Below, piece after piece: positions 18,436-27,744 of a stretch of 64,000 nucleotides of DNA. Position numbers and translations under genes: made by a program. Origin of the DNA: Chryseobacterium pennae (lineage in GTDB: Bacteria > Bacteroidota > Bacteroidia > Flavobacteriales > Weeksellaceae); assembly GCF_003385515.1 (NCBI RefSeq), contig NZ_QNVT01000020.1:1-64000 (forward strand), in the 5' to 3' direction. How positions within the stretch are numbered: the stretch's first letter is position 1; each line of letters begins with the position of its first letter. Under the pieces are notes generated by a model. It was not told the origin of the DNA, ran no database searches, and was given only the letters and a program-made list of their open reading frames with translations.

Positions 18436-18846
18436 TTATTTGTTAATGAGCTTTTCAAGTCTTTCCATCATTTCATCCTTTTCCTTTAACATTCGCTCAT
18501 ATAGCGCAATTTTTTCCTCGTGCAACTTTTTGATTTCATCCATTGGATTAATATTGAAAGTTGGTTTTGAATTACCTATGAAAGCATCTTTTTCAATATT
18601 AAATGTATTAGAAATAATATTAACCGCCTGTTCTTCATCAAAGTTTTGAAAAGCTTCTACCGGAATTTTCAATACTTCAGAAATCTTTTGTAGTAGAGGA
18701 TCTTCAATTATTTCCTTTTGTTCAAGCAAAGAAATTTTCTTCTGATTCCAATCATCGCCTAAGTCAAGAGCTAAAGCTTCCTGCTTGATGCCCAGCATCT
18801 CTCTAAATCGTTTTACGTTTCTTCCCTGATGTATTTTCTGTTCCAT
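18436..18846 (-). CDS. XRE-family transcriptional regulator
   Basis: 136 aa. N-terminal helix-turn-helix (about 8-62: NVKRFREMLGIKQEALALDL, then SLLEQKEIIEDPLLQKISEV) and a C-terminal coiled coil (about 105-135: EEKIALYERMLKEKDEMMER) probably for dimerisation. It is divergent from the three-gene operon starting at 19023. A directly repeated motif in the shared intergenic region (18940-18980) is a candidate operator. Confidence 0.9.
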   Translation of the reverse strand: MEQKIHQGRNVKRFREMLGIKQEALALDLGDDWNQKKISLLEQKEIIEDPLLQKISEVLKIPVEAFQNFDEEQAVNIISNTFNIEKDAFIGNSKPTFNINPMDEIKKLHEEKIALYERMLKEKDEMMERLEKLINK

Positions 18847-18939
18847 AGCGGTTATCGAATTTTAAAGGCTCAAAGATAAAGCCATTTCTGTTAAATCGTC
18901 TGAATTGTAAAGTTAAAAAATTATCCTGTAAAATATCCA

Positions 18940-18980
18940 TTTCAGTAGATATAATATGCAGTTTCAGTATTGATTATGCA
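18940..18980. promoter_or_regulatory. Direct repeat, candidate XRE operator
   Basis: TTTCAGTA followed about 8-10 bases later by ATGCA occurs twice in a row (18940-18960 and 18962-18980), in the divergent region between the regulator and its neighbour operon. Spacing of about 22 bp is two helical turns. Operator function is inferred. Confidence 0.45.
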
Positions 18981-19022
18981 CTCTTGATAGTAGTAATTCG
19001 CATCAATAAAAATATAATTATT

Positions 19023-19577
19023 ATGAAAAAAAAGAAAATAAATTTTGAAGCTGAGTTCTGGGACAGCCATCAAAAGCATTCCTGTTTGACATTGATAGAT
19101 GCATTTTTTCAAATGGATTTTCTGTCCGCTGTAAGAGAAAGATTAAATGATGTGATGAACTACTCAACAAAATGTGAAGTATTGATGAAAGAAGACCCGT
19201 CGCTAATATTCCATTACTATCTCTGTATGCGCTCGTTCATAAGGGCAAGCTATGTTTTACAATTCAAAGCAGAAAAATGGAAAGTGAAACGTCCCCCAAA
19301 GTTTCCATCCAGATTGCTTCAAGGTTCACTTTCCGATGAAGAATATAATAATCCATTTCTTGTTTTTCAAAAAGCATTTAAAGAATATACATTGCAGGAA
19401 TTCGAGTATTTCAACACAGAAATTGTCTACTTCTCTTTGGGCTCATATTCTGATGAACTTGAAGCCAATATTGTTTCTCTTTTTATCCATCTTAATAAAA
19501 TGCTTGATTCAGCGCAAATCATTCGTGAAAGAGGGTTAAAGAAAATAAAGAATAAAAAACCCACATCCTCAGAATAA
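19023..19577 (+). CDS. Unknown protein, first gene of three-gene operon
   Basis: 184 aa from ATG 19023, the first start with a normal leader. Predicted all-helical with no signal or membrane segment; LIFHYYLCMRSFIRASYVLQ (about 58-77) is the most conserved-looking patch. Not recognised. The operon continues with genes at 19645 and 20289 and ends in a terminator at 21997. Confidence 0.75.
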   Translation: MKKKKINFEAEFWDSHQKHSCLTLIDAFFQMDFLSAVRERLNDVMNYSTKCEVLMKEDPSLIFHYYLCMRSFIRASYVLQFKAEKWKVKRPPKFPSRLLQGSLSDEEYNNPFLVFQKAFKEYTLQEFEYFNTEIVYFSLGSYSDELEANIVSLFIHLNKMLDSAQIIRERGLKKIKNKKPTSSE

Positions 19578-19644
19578 CTTATCCTTTGAAAAGCATTAGA
19601 TACCTGACAATTACTGACCAACTTTATTTCACTAAAATTTTAAT

Positions 19645-20292
19645 ATGAGAAATAAAGAAACAAGAAAAAGGCTTATCAATTCGACGGGACAAGTTGAAGT
19701 TACTTTTAGATTATTGTCGGACAACAGACAGATAGATGAACTTAATAGGGGCATCTATCAATTATTGGATAAATTAGTTGATACTGAGGTAAGGGTGCTA
19801 TTTGAACGTTATCCAAGATTGATACAGAAGTATAGTATCAAACAATTGCTTTCTGGTAAGGCAAATATCCCAAATACCAATTCACAATGTTTAAAAATTG
19901 CAGGACTATTAACCTGCCTGCAATTTTTGATTTCAAGCTTTCCCGAATTTGTAGACCAATCAGGACACCTAATCCCTTTGAAAGAGATAGAAAATAGTGA
20001 TTTTTACCAAGCAGAAAACTATATGATTGCTTCGATTTCGATGGATGATTATTTAGAAGAAATTTTTCTGACTATCCTTTCTGTTACAGGAGAAGAATAT
20101 TACCAAAAATTTACAGGGAAAATAGGAAATATCAACTTTACGCTTGATGACATCTTGAAACTTGAAAACGATGTCGAATTGCAAGAGCATATCGATTTAA
20201 TGATGTGGTTTGCATTGGTTCGAATACTCTTAGAGTCTTTGTACTTCTACTTCAATCTCGAAAATCACAACACTAAAAATCCATCACTATGA
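19645..20292 (+). CDS. Unknown protein, second gene of three-gene operon
   Basis: 215 aa, helical, no signal or membrane segment. Parts such as LKIAGLLTCLQFLISSFPEF and DLMMWFALVRILLESLYFYF are hydrophobic helices compatible with a buried helical bundle. Not recognised. Its stop overlaps the next gene's start by 4 bases (ATGA), indicating coupled translation and likely a complex with the 540-aa product. Confidence 0.75.
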   Translation: MRNKETRKRLINSTGQVEVTFRLLSDNRQIDELNRGIYQLLDKLVDTEVRVLFERYPRLIQKYSIKQLLSGKANIPNTNSQCLKIAGLLTCLQFLISSFPEFVDQSGHLIPLKEIENSDFYQAENYMIASISMDDYLEEIFLTILSVTGEEYYQKFTGKIGNINFTLDDILKLENDVELQEHIDLMMWFALVRILLESLYFYFNLENHNTKNPSL

Positions 20293-21911
20293 AAACTTCA
20301 GAACAACTTTTACTATCAAAACTCGAAAACGAATTTTTAGAGGATGCCATCAACGAGCTTAACGAACAATATCTTATCATTCAGATATTTTACGACAAAA
20401 GTGTACACTCTCAGGATTCACATCTAATTTTGAATTTGGAACACAAGAACGATGTTGATAAGATAAAACAAAAACACTGGATCAAAAAAGCCTACTCTGA
20501 ATATAAAGTACATATCCATTTGTTTTACAATACTCAACTACATTATAAGTTTGATTTAGGGCATCCTTTTGTCGAATTTTACTGCAAACCATCTGCCTTG
20601 ATCTATCAAAATGAGCAGTACGGAAATCATCTATTGATTGACAGAAATTGGAAGAAGTTTAATAAAAAGTTTGAAAATTACAGGGAAAGATTTTACCACG
20701 ATCACGATATGTTGCTGTCTCAAACCCGTGAATTTATTAAAGTTGGGTCGTTTGTAAGTGTTTTTCTCAGCTACGAAAAGGTCTTTAAGTATGACTTGGA
20801 ATATCTGGAAAACCTATATACAGGATCTTCATCTGATTCAAACAACCTGCACGAGCGTATTTATCATTTATTACCCTACGCACCTGAAATTCAAAAATAT
20901 TTCGTGAAACAAAATGGAAAGGAGTATCATCTTATCAGTTTATTAGAGAAAGCAAAAAGATCAGCTCGTGAGGATGAACTTATGTATGACAACGAATTCT
21001 TTGAAGCCATCGGTATTGCAGAAGAAAGTCTTTTCAGTATGATAGAAATACGCTTAGACCAATTGAAAAAACAGATCAAAAAATCACCACGTGACATTGC
21101 AATACCTAATAAAATATCGAGTGTTTTGGCGGATCACAATGATAAAATTATTGACAAGGCTGTAAAAACCATTATAAAGTTGGAAAGTACAGAAGAGGTC
21201 TATCTGTTTCATAAAGCAACCTATGGAAACAATATCATCTATTATCTTCTTATAATTGCTCAAAACGTAAGTAATGAAAAATTGAAAGAGAAACAATATT
21301 ATCTTAAAAGCAAAGCTGGAAAACAATATGATTTTGTGCTTATCAGCCACGACCGCAATTGGATTCAGCAACACCTGTACAAGTACCAAAATTTCTTTGC
21401 GAACATCATACAAGGTAAAAACAGGATTTACGCTTCAAGTCCTTATCATCCCGAGCCACATTGGGAATCTCCCCATCATCTACACCAAGACTTGGATTGC
21501 TATTACAAATCAGCAAAAGGCAATGGCTTGCAGTTTTTGAGTATGGTTGGGAATGAAAATGACAACCAGCAGGGAATACCATTTCTTTTCGCTTTATTCT
21601 TCCTTTCGTTTTGCAGAACCTACATTTTTGTGAAGCTCTGCTATATGCCCAACTATTTGTCCTTTCAATCATTGTGGCAACTATGCTTATACGCCAATCC
21701 GGATATGATAAGCTATCAACATTTATATAATGGATTCCTGCTTAAACTTATTCCCACTTTGGAATACCATAAATTTCTGCGCCATAAGTTTACTTGTCTT
21801 GACAAGGAAGTAATAGACCATATGAAAGTTATCGTGGAAAAGCTGATGAATGACCTTGATGAATTGGTCAAAGAAGAAGGATTAATTGATAAAATAGAAA
21901 AGGTTTTTTGA
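20289..21911 (+). CDS. Large unknown protein, possible tandem NTase/HEPN layout
   Basis: 540 aa, no signal peptide. Two similar-looking alpha/beta segments (about 20-110 with SQDSHLILNLEH, and about 300-400 with YYLLIIAQN and PYHPEPHW) are each followed by a helical segment (about 150-290 and 415-535). This alternation recalls nucleotidyltransferase-plus-HEPN proteins of Bacteroidota elements, but the diagnostic NTase GSxxxD and HEPN RX4-6H motifs are not evident. I treat that as a weak hypothesis. Last gene of the operon. Confidence 0.7.
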   Translation: MKTSEQLLLSKLENEFLEDAINELNEQYLIIQIFYDKSVHSQDSHLILNLEHKNDVDKIKQKHWIKKAYSEYKVHIHLFYNTQLHYKFDLGHPFVEFYCKPSALIYQNEQYGNHLLIDRNWKKFNKKFENYRERFYHDHDMLLSQTREFIKVGSFVSVFLSYEKVFKYDLEYLENLYTGSSSDSNNLHERIYHLLPYAPEIQKYFVKQNGKEYHLISLLEKAKRSAREDELMYDNEFFEAIGIAEESLFSMIEIRLDQLKKQIKKSPRDIAIPNKISSVLADHNDKIIDKAVKTIIKLESTEEVYLFHKATYGNNIIYYLLIIAQNVSNEKLKEKQYYLKSKAGKQYDFVLISHDRNWIQQHLYKYQNFFANIIQGKNRIYASSPYHPEPHWESPHHLHQDLDCYYKSAKGNGLQFLSMVGNENDNQQGIPFLFALFFLSFCRTYIFVKLCYMPNYLSFQSLWQLCLYANPDMISYQHLYNGFLLKLIPTLEYHKFLRHKFTCLDKEVIDHMKVIVEKLMNDLDELVKEEGLIDKIEKVF

Positions 21912-21996
21912 AAATTGAGATATTAACAGCATTATGTGGCGGTTAAGAAATGAAAATGTACACTAAAGATAAATCTTAATATTCTGAACAGTACAC

Positions 21997-22028
21997 AGGT
22001 AAAATGGATATTCCGTTTTACCTTTTTT
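21997..22028 (+). terminator. Intrinsic terminator after the three-gene operon
   Basis: AGGTAAAA and TTTTACCT pair around an 11-nt loop, followed by a T-run. Placed 85 bp after the operon's last stop codon. The rest of 21912-22190 shows nothing else. Confidence 0.8.
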
Positions 22029-22190
22029 GTTAAATTTCCTCAAATATTTGAGATTAACTTAAGTAAAGATTATCGGAATACAGTTCAATTGAATAGAATA
22101 AGTGAAACTATGAGATAAAGAAAAATTTAAAACGTCTAAACAATACTTCTGACAATGACTCAAGTCGTTTTCTTGTCTTCATAAGTCAAA

Positions 22191-22727
22191 TTAAATCCAT
22201 CTCAGGCTATAACTGTATCCTTGGTCTATTCTCATAATATATTCGTCCTCACCTATAAAATCATTCAAAAATCTTTCAGTAAATCCCCAACCTCCAGAAT
22301 TTCTCGCCTTTTTTAAAACATTCCCTAGTGGATAAAATGTGCGCTTATATTCACCAGCCTTATATAATTTCTCTACAAATTGAAGAGTTTCATTGGTGTC
22401 AAAAATTATTAAAAACCCCTTTCCGTTACTAAATCTCTTTGCAGATTCTAATCGTCCGGTAAAACTTGTTATTTTATCAGATTTACCAATTCTTACACAG
22501 GCTCGGAACAAAATCGGTCTTGTCTTGGGTAGATAATTTTTTAAAACTATATCCCATACATCAAAAAAAGCCTTTCTTTTTTCTTCAGGGCCCGTAAGAA
22601 TCCAATTACAGATGAAACGTCTAGTATGTTCAGTTATTTCTATATCTTTCTCTAAAATATCAATCAGGTTTTGAGCAATTGCGCTCTTTTGATTTTTTGA
22701 CAATCTATAATGAAATCTTTGATCCAT
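22191..22727 (-). CDS. Possible ADP-ribosyltransferase-like protein
   Basis: 178 aa. Three spaced elements fit the R-S-E class of ADP-ribosyltransferases: R75 in ILFRACVRIGK, the serine/threonine strand ITSFTGRLESAKRF (S88), and E160/E162 in FIGEDEYIMRID, the ExE position. Spacing and surrounding strands agree with the fold (LIIFDT as the middle strand). This reading is mine from motif order, not a database match. If right, it could be a toxin or effector in the defence cluster; no partner antitoxin is obvious apart from the neighbouring membrane protein. Confidence 0.55.
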   Translation of the reverse strand: MDQRFHYRLSKNQKSAIAQNLIDILEKDIEITEHTRRFICNWILTGPEEKRKAFFDVWDIVLKNYLPKTRPILFRACVRIGKSDKITSFTGRLESAKRFSNGKGFLIIFDTNETLQFVEKLYKAGEYKRTFYPLGNVLKKARNSGGWGFTERFLNDFIGEDEYIMRIDQGYSYSLRWI

Positions 22728-22850
22728 TTATTAAAAAACTAGGTATGTTTAGATAGAAAGAAGGGAATGTTAGTTTTGCCAACTTTCAATCAAAGAATTA
22801 AGGTTTATTATTATTTAATATCCACTGTAAAAAACTATTTTCCCTTTCTG

Positions 22851-23492
22851 TTATAATTCTTTAATGGTTTTGATAATTGATTCCAATTGTGCTTTGTCTA
22901 TTTTTACAACGTCATTCTTTTTGACAAAAAAATTAACAATTATATTAAAGATCAGTGCTGCAATTGCAATTGCAAGAGCTATTTGAGTGAATCTCATTTG
23001 CTTTTGAAAACGCTGTTCATCTCTTGCTAAAAAATTATTTTCACAGAAACGATTAAACTCCTCGGTTGTATATATTTCTTTATTTGAATAGTTACAGAGT
23101 AGTTGAATGAAATTTTCGTCAACAAAATGATGTTCTATACTGGGCAAATTGGAAACACATCTACCAAATTTACTTGGCTCCATTGAATTTATTCCTCTCT
23201 CTAATAATAAAATGTAACCTTCTTTTTCTAATTGATTAATTAAGTTTACAACTTCAAGTATATAAGCAGTTATTGATCCTGTTGCTTCACTTAATTTCTC
23301 GTATTCTTCCGAAGATATATTATTGATGTCATTTACCGTAAATATCAAATGTGATTGAAGATTATTTCTGTCAACATAAATACAGATTCCTTTTAATTCG
23401 CTATCAACAATGTTTCCAAGAAAATTATTAGCTCCATTTCCTTTTAAAATTCTACGACAAATTTCTTTTTCACTACTATTTAATATTCTCAT
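22851..23492 (-). CDS. Single-pass membrane protein, unknown
   Basis: 213 aa. A soluble N-terminal domain (1-165) contains the beta strands ICIYVDRNNLQSHLIFTVND; one membrane segment lies at about 170-190 (IALAIAIAALIFNIIVNFF), followed by a short lysine-rich tail. Not recognised. It lies between the ART-like gene and the RecQ-nuclease gene, 117 bp downstream of the latter on the same strand, so it may be cotranscribed and act as a membrane-linked component. Confidence 0.7.
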   Translation of the reverse strand: MRILNSSEKEICRRILKGNGANNFLGNIVDSELKGICIYVDRNNLQSHLIFTVNDINNISSEEYEKLSEATGSITAYILEVVNLINQLEKEGYILLLERGINSMEPSKFGRCVSNLPSIEHHFVDENFIQLLCNYSNKEIYTTEEFNRFCENNFLARDEQRFQKQMRFTQIALAIAIAALIFNIIVNFFVKKNDVVKIDKAQLESIIKTIKEL

Positions 23493-23609
23493 TTTCTTGT
23501 TTTTTATGGTTATTAAGTTTATGGTTATTGTTCAGAAATAAAATATTAATCCAATCATCTCTGATTATTATAACAAATCTTTGTTGTTTAGTTTGTCTGT
23601 CGAAATTAA

Positions 23610-25598
23610 TCAATTAGTTTTTATTCGTTTAATTAATTCGTTTGCTTGATTACTTAGTACGGCACTTTCCTTTGTTGTGATCACATTGTCAAGAATTCCA
23701 AGTTTTTTAAATATTTGCTTTTTCTCTATCCATTTTTCGTTGTACTGTTCGTCTTCTAGAAGTCCAAGATGTTCCCAATACCAAATCCTATTGTTATGCC
23801 TTATCGTAAAGTCTGGCTCTTTCCACTGTGTTGCATTATAATATAGTTTTTCTTCATACTGAAAGTCAATATTAGAGCGAAAGAGAATGTTTGCAATTAT
23901 TACTTCAGATTTTGAGCGAACCCAAATACCATTTTCTGTTTTATGAATTTTACCTAATAAATGCTTACTTACACCTAAATATCTTCCAATTTCTTGATGT
24001 AAAGATTGGGAATCATCATAGTTATCAAGTAAGTAAACAAGGTAGTCTAAGAGATTATGTTTATATTCTTTCTTCTTAGCAGTTTCTGTACTGATATTTT
24101 CAAGTTGTTTAGTTGTAAGTATAGATTCGTTGGCATTAATTATCAAACACTTATCAAAACTTTTATTGAGAGTTATCTCATCATCAACTAACGCTTTATA
24201 AGTTAGATTGAAAAAGTCCTTACAAGAATAATTTTTAAATTCAGGTTTTAGGAGAAGTGGTATTACCATACCGGTTTTGGAGCTGTCAACAATTTTTTTT
24301 AGGTCTGAATTAGCATTGGTTTTAAAAATCTTCAAATTCGTAAACCCTTTAGCATCTATTGAAATCGCGTTACAATTTAAAAAATAAGGCAAAACTGTTT
24401 GCAACTCTTCTTCTGCAAAGTATTGAAGAGTTTTTTTTCCAATTTCATTATTGGAAGCCTTTTTAAACAAATTCTTTATTTCATCTTCATTAGGAAAGGA
24501 CTTGTCAATAAAATGTGTTTTACGAACTTGAACATTTTTGTTTGAGTAAAGCATATAAGCGCTAGCACCATTGTGATCTCTACCTGCTCTGCCGATTTCT
24601 TGGTAATATTGCTCAATAGACTCAGGCAACATATAGTGAACAACAACACGAATATTTGGAATGTCTATACCCATACCAAAAGCATTTGTTGCAAAAACTA
24701 AATTTGTAGTACCGTCTCTGTATTCGGTAATAATTTTTTGTCTTAGCAAACTTGTCATATCTCCGTGAAATGATAAAGCAGTTATACCTTTCTGATTGGC
24801 AATTTCGCATAAATCTTCAACACCACCTTTATGATACTTACGATATAGGTAAACTAAGACTTTCTCGTCCTTATGTTTTTCAATGATTTCCCAAAGTCTG
24901 TTTCTTTTTTCTTCTTCGTTTGTTAGCTTTTCTACTCTTAAATCTATATCGAAACGAAGTAAAACATCGTCTTTCAAAATCGACTGCTTATCCATTTTGA
25001 AATCGTTTGTTATATCTATTAATTCTCTCGGATTTATTGTAGCCGTAAGCCCTAAGACCTTTGGAAGCTGATCTGAGAAAACCGAATTAAGAAAAGCAGG
25101 AATATGCTTGTAAAATGGTCTGAAATCGAATCCCCATTGACTTATACAATGGATTTCATCAACAACGATTAACTTTATTTTGTCTTTTTGAAGTGAAATG
25201 CAATATTCAAAAAATCCATCAGTTGCCATTCTTTCTGGGCTTACAAAAATAAAATCTGGATTGATTTCACCTTTTGCAAATCTTTTTAGTTGCTTAATTT
25301 GATCTTTAGCGACCATACCACCGTGAATTGCCAAAACTTCAAACCCTTCATTTGTAAGTTTATCTGCTTGTTCATCTATCAAGGCGATAAGTGGTGAGAC
25401 AACCAAACAAGTTCCTTTTAATGCTTTTGCTGTCACCCAATATATTAAAGATTTTCCACCACCTGTTGGCATAATTGCTAACGTTGAACCGGTGGAAACT
25501 ACTTGATTAATTACTTTTTCTTGGAAAGGTTTTAAAGAAAACTTACTTGCTAATGCAGGAAACTCCCTTTTAAAAACATCAACTGCATTAGTAGTCAT
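23610..25598 (-). CDS. RecQ-like helicase fused to PD-(D/E)XK-like nuclease
   Basis: 662 aa. Helicase domains about 20-350: Walker A PTGGGKS (44-50), DEIH (147-150), the RecQ-type SQWGFDFRP (153-161) and motif VI QEIGRAGR (333-340). The RecQ zinc-binding and HRDC domains are not visible. The C-terminal part (about 560-640) reads as a PD-(D/E)XK fold: E565 in KSEVIIANIL, PD at 595-596, E609 in WYWEHLG and lysines K626/K627. The start overlaps the upstream 324-aa gene by 11 bases. Likely a DNA-unwinding nuclease of a defence module rather than housekeeping RecQ. Confidence 0.85.
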   Translation of the reverse strand: MTTNAVDVFKREFPALASKFSLKPFQEKVINQVVSTGSTLAIMPTGGGKSLIYWVTAKALKGTCLVVSPLIALIDEQADKLTNEGFEVLAIHGGMVAKDQIKQLKRFAKGEINPDFIFVSPERMATDGFFEYCISLQKDKIKLIVVDEIHCISQWGFDFRPFYKHIPAFLNSVFSDQLPKVLGLTATINPRELIDITNDFKMDKQSILKDDVLLRFDIDLRVEKLTNEEEKRNRLWEIIEKHKDEKVLVYLYRKYHKGGVEDLCEIANQKGITALSFHGDMTSLLRQKIITEYRDGTTNLVFATNAFGMGIDIPNIRVVVHYMLPESIEQYYQEIGRAGRDHNGASAYMLYSNKNVQVRKTHFIDKSFPNEDEIKNLFKKASNNEIGKKTLQYFAEEELQTVLPYFLNCNAISIDAKGFTNLKIFKTNANSDLKKIVDSSKTGMVIPLLLKPEFKNYSCKDFFNLTYKALVDDEITLNKSFDKCLIINANESILTTKQLENISTETAKKKEYKHNLLDYLVYLLDNYDDSQSLHQEIGRYLGVSKHLLGKIHKTENGIWVRSKSEVIIANILFRSNIDFQYEEKLYYNATQWKEPDFTIRHNNRIWYWEHLGLLEDEQYNEKWIEKKQIFKKLGILDNVITTKESAVLSNQANELIKRIKTN

Positions 25599-26562
25599 AA
25601 TGATAGTTTTGTGAGTTTTGTTTTAAAAGATTTATTTCTTCTTGATGACTTCTTGAAACAAATGACAGGAAACCATCAACTGCAATAAATCTATATTCAA
25701 TTGGTAAGCTGACTCCGTGTAAAGCAAATAGCTCTTTTAGTTTATTAAAAATACGTAAAGCATAGAATGCAAAAAGTCCATAAGGGTAAAAATAATTTTG
25801 TTGAGTTGTACCTTCATCACTATTAATCATTAAAAATTGTGAGTCTTCTTTGCACCCAAAACTTTTTTTACTACTTAAATAATATAAAGCCCAAACAGCT
25901 TCTCTTGATCTGCTCGGAAACATTTCAGGGAAAAGTTTATAAATAAAGGTGCTTTTAATTCCACCACCTATAACACCAAAAGCGGTATAATTTTCATCGT
26001 CTAAATCATAATAATTTAAATCCGAGCAAGTATCTATCTGTTCAAATCCGTTTCCATCATATCGTTCATTTCTCCATTCGTTTGATAATTCGATGATGTT
26101 AGAGGTAACTTCAAATAAGTGTCCTGGTTGTGCATTATTGAAAGCAACTCTAAATTTATCAAGTTCCTTTGCTTGTTTGTTTTGTAGTGTTTTTCGAATA
26201 ATTGGAATCTGATTTTTTAGAACTGTGTTTTTAAATGAGTTCACATCGTATTTATATTCTTCAAGAGCTTCCAAATTAAGAATATCTTCGTAGGGTTGAC
26301 GTTCTTTTTCAAAATTTTCGATTGCTTCTTTTAAAAGTCTTTCAAGAATTTTTTTACTGTCTTTGTTTTTGCTTTTGGGTTTCCCTGATGAACCAAATTT
26401 TTCCGCAAGTTTTCTAACTTCATTTTCGTCTATGTTATGACCACCTTCTGTCTCTATATACTTTTGAAAGTAAATTGAAATTGATTGATTAATTTCTTGT
26501 GATACTTTGTCAATATGTTCTTGCTCGTAGCAAATTTCTTCTATGTCGTTAGGATAATACAT
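25588..26562 (-). CDS. Partner protein of RecQ-nuclease, unknown
   Basis: 324 aa, no signal or membrane segment, not recognised. Residues 1-130 are helical and charged; from about 185 the sequence is globular (YTAFGVIGGGIKSTFIYKLF, then REAVWALYYLSSKKSFG). The last 11 bases overlap the RecQ-like gene, so the two products are made together. It may be the recognition or regulatory subunit, by analogy with two-gene helicase defence systems. Confidence 0.75.
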   Translation of the reverse strand: MYYPNDIEEICYEQEHIDKVSQEINQSISIYFQKYIETEGGHNIDENEVRKLAEKFGSSGKPKSKNKDSKKILERLLKEAIENFEKERQPYEDILNLEALEEYKYDVNSFKNTVLKNQIPIIRKTLQNKQAKELDKFRVAFNNAQPGHLFEVTSNIIELSNEWRNERYDGNGFEQIDTCSDLNYYDLDDENYTAFGVIGGGIKSTFIYKLFPEMFPSRSREAVWALYYLSSKKSFGCKEDSQFLMINSDEGTTQQNYFYPYGLFAFYALRIFNKLKELFALHGVSLPIEYRFIAVDGFLSFVSRSHQEEINLLKQNSQNYHYDY

Positions 26563-26706
26563 ATTATGCTTTTATGTCCGTTCAATATTTATAAAATCTC
26601 TTTGATAATGATCGTTACGTTTGATTAGTTTTTGAGTACTCGGTCGACAGATCTGAGCCTAAACCCAGCCCATCTCATTTGGAAAACACTTATTCTGAGG
26701 TTGTAC

Positions 26707-27441
26707 TTATATTCTACTGAATGTTATATTACTTGATACTAATAGTGTTATTGCAAGATATGAGTAAAGAACTTTTAATAAATGTGATTTATTCTTATAA
26801 CCAAAGTTATCTGGAACTACGGTAGTTTCTCCATTATGAACAAAGTTGTTTCTTACAGCATAACTAATTGTAAGAATTTCAGAATTTGTAAAAATAAATA
26901 TTTGTTGTTGAATTTTTATTATTATCTGATCAATTCTTCTTTTTTGAGATGGAGATGCATTTGTTTTGCAATGCATTAAGTATTCAATAAAATTTCTTCT
27001 TTTTTGGTTATTATTATATAAATTTTGAAATGATCCATTTGCTGAATTCCTAGCTAATATGATTGCATCTGTTGAAGCATAATTATTATGAACATTCGCA
27101 TCGATCCAATCAACATTATTCTTATCTGCTCCTGCAACTATTTTATAAAACTTTAAATACGTATCGTAAGCAAACCATAAATCTGCGAGCTTGTAATAAA
27201 GTAAATGACATAGTTTTAAATCATCTTCCTTATCCGATACAAAATCATTGTTTAGTCTAATTTCTCTAATTCCAAAAGCCAATCGCATCTTTACATCCAA
27301 AGTTGAATATACATTTTGAATTTCAACTATTCGATTTTGCTCAGTTAAATCCTCTGTTTCAATTATTCTTACTTCGAGATTATCTATATTGTTTCGAAAT
27401 ACTTCATATTGACCATTAAAATTTATTATTTCTCTTTCCAT
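26707..27441 (-). CDS. HEPN-motif protein, candidate RNase effector
   Basis: 244 aa, helical. R197-NNFV-H202 near the C-terminus fits the HEPN ribonuclease motif RX4-6H, placed after a helix (IFTNSEILTISYAV) as in HEPN domains. No signal peptide; the final helix (YLAITLLVSSNITF) is hydrophobic. It is the rightmost cargo gene, 145 bp upstream of the RecQ operon and on the same strand, next to the tRNA end of the element. HEPN assignment rests on this motif and the helical profile only. Confidence 0.6.
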   Translation of the reverse strand: MEREIINFNGQYEVFRNNIDNLEVRIIETEDLTEQNRIVEIQNVYSTLDVKMRLAFGIREIRLNNDFVSDKEDDLKLCHLLYYKLADLWFAYDTYLKFYKIVAGADKNNVDWIDANVHNNYASTDAIILARNSANGSFQNLYNNNQKRRNFIEYLMHCKTNASPSQKRRIDQIIIKIQQQIFIFTNSEILTISYAVRNNFVHNGETTVVPDNFGYKNKSHLLKVLYSYLAITLLVSSNITFSRI

Positions 27442-27744
27442 TGTTTATTTTTTTTAATGTAACATATGACCTATTCATATAAGCTACTTTTAAGTGAATT
27501 TTAAACTTAAAGTTGTTATATAAGTTGACACTTAATAAATATTTACAAGACTAAACAAAAAAACACTATTTTGCTTAAGTATTTATACCTATTAATTGTT
27601 TTTTTTGAAAATTTAATTTAAGAGAGTAGATTATGCTTCTGATAGTCCATATTCACGTTGCATCATAAGTTAGAGCAGAATGAAAATTAGAACTGAAATA
27701 CTTGTTGGAATAATAGGAAAATAATGAAGTAAAGTTTTACACGA
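27442..27744. other. Noncoding right end of the element
   Basis: About 300 bp of AT-rich sequence without coding potential between the last cargo gene and the arm-type repeats. It has short dyads such as AACTTAAAGTT (27508-27518). It likely contains the promoter of the HEPN gene and recombinase or excisionase binding sites; none is certain. Confidence 0.4.

Noticed and set aside
23610..25598. Calling the RecQ-like gene recQ
   Set aside because: RQC/HRDC domains are not seen, the C-terminus looks like a nuclease and it lies in mobile cargo, so a housekeeping symbol would mislead.
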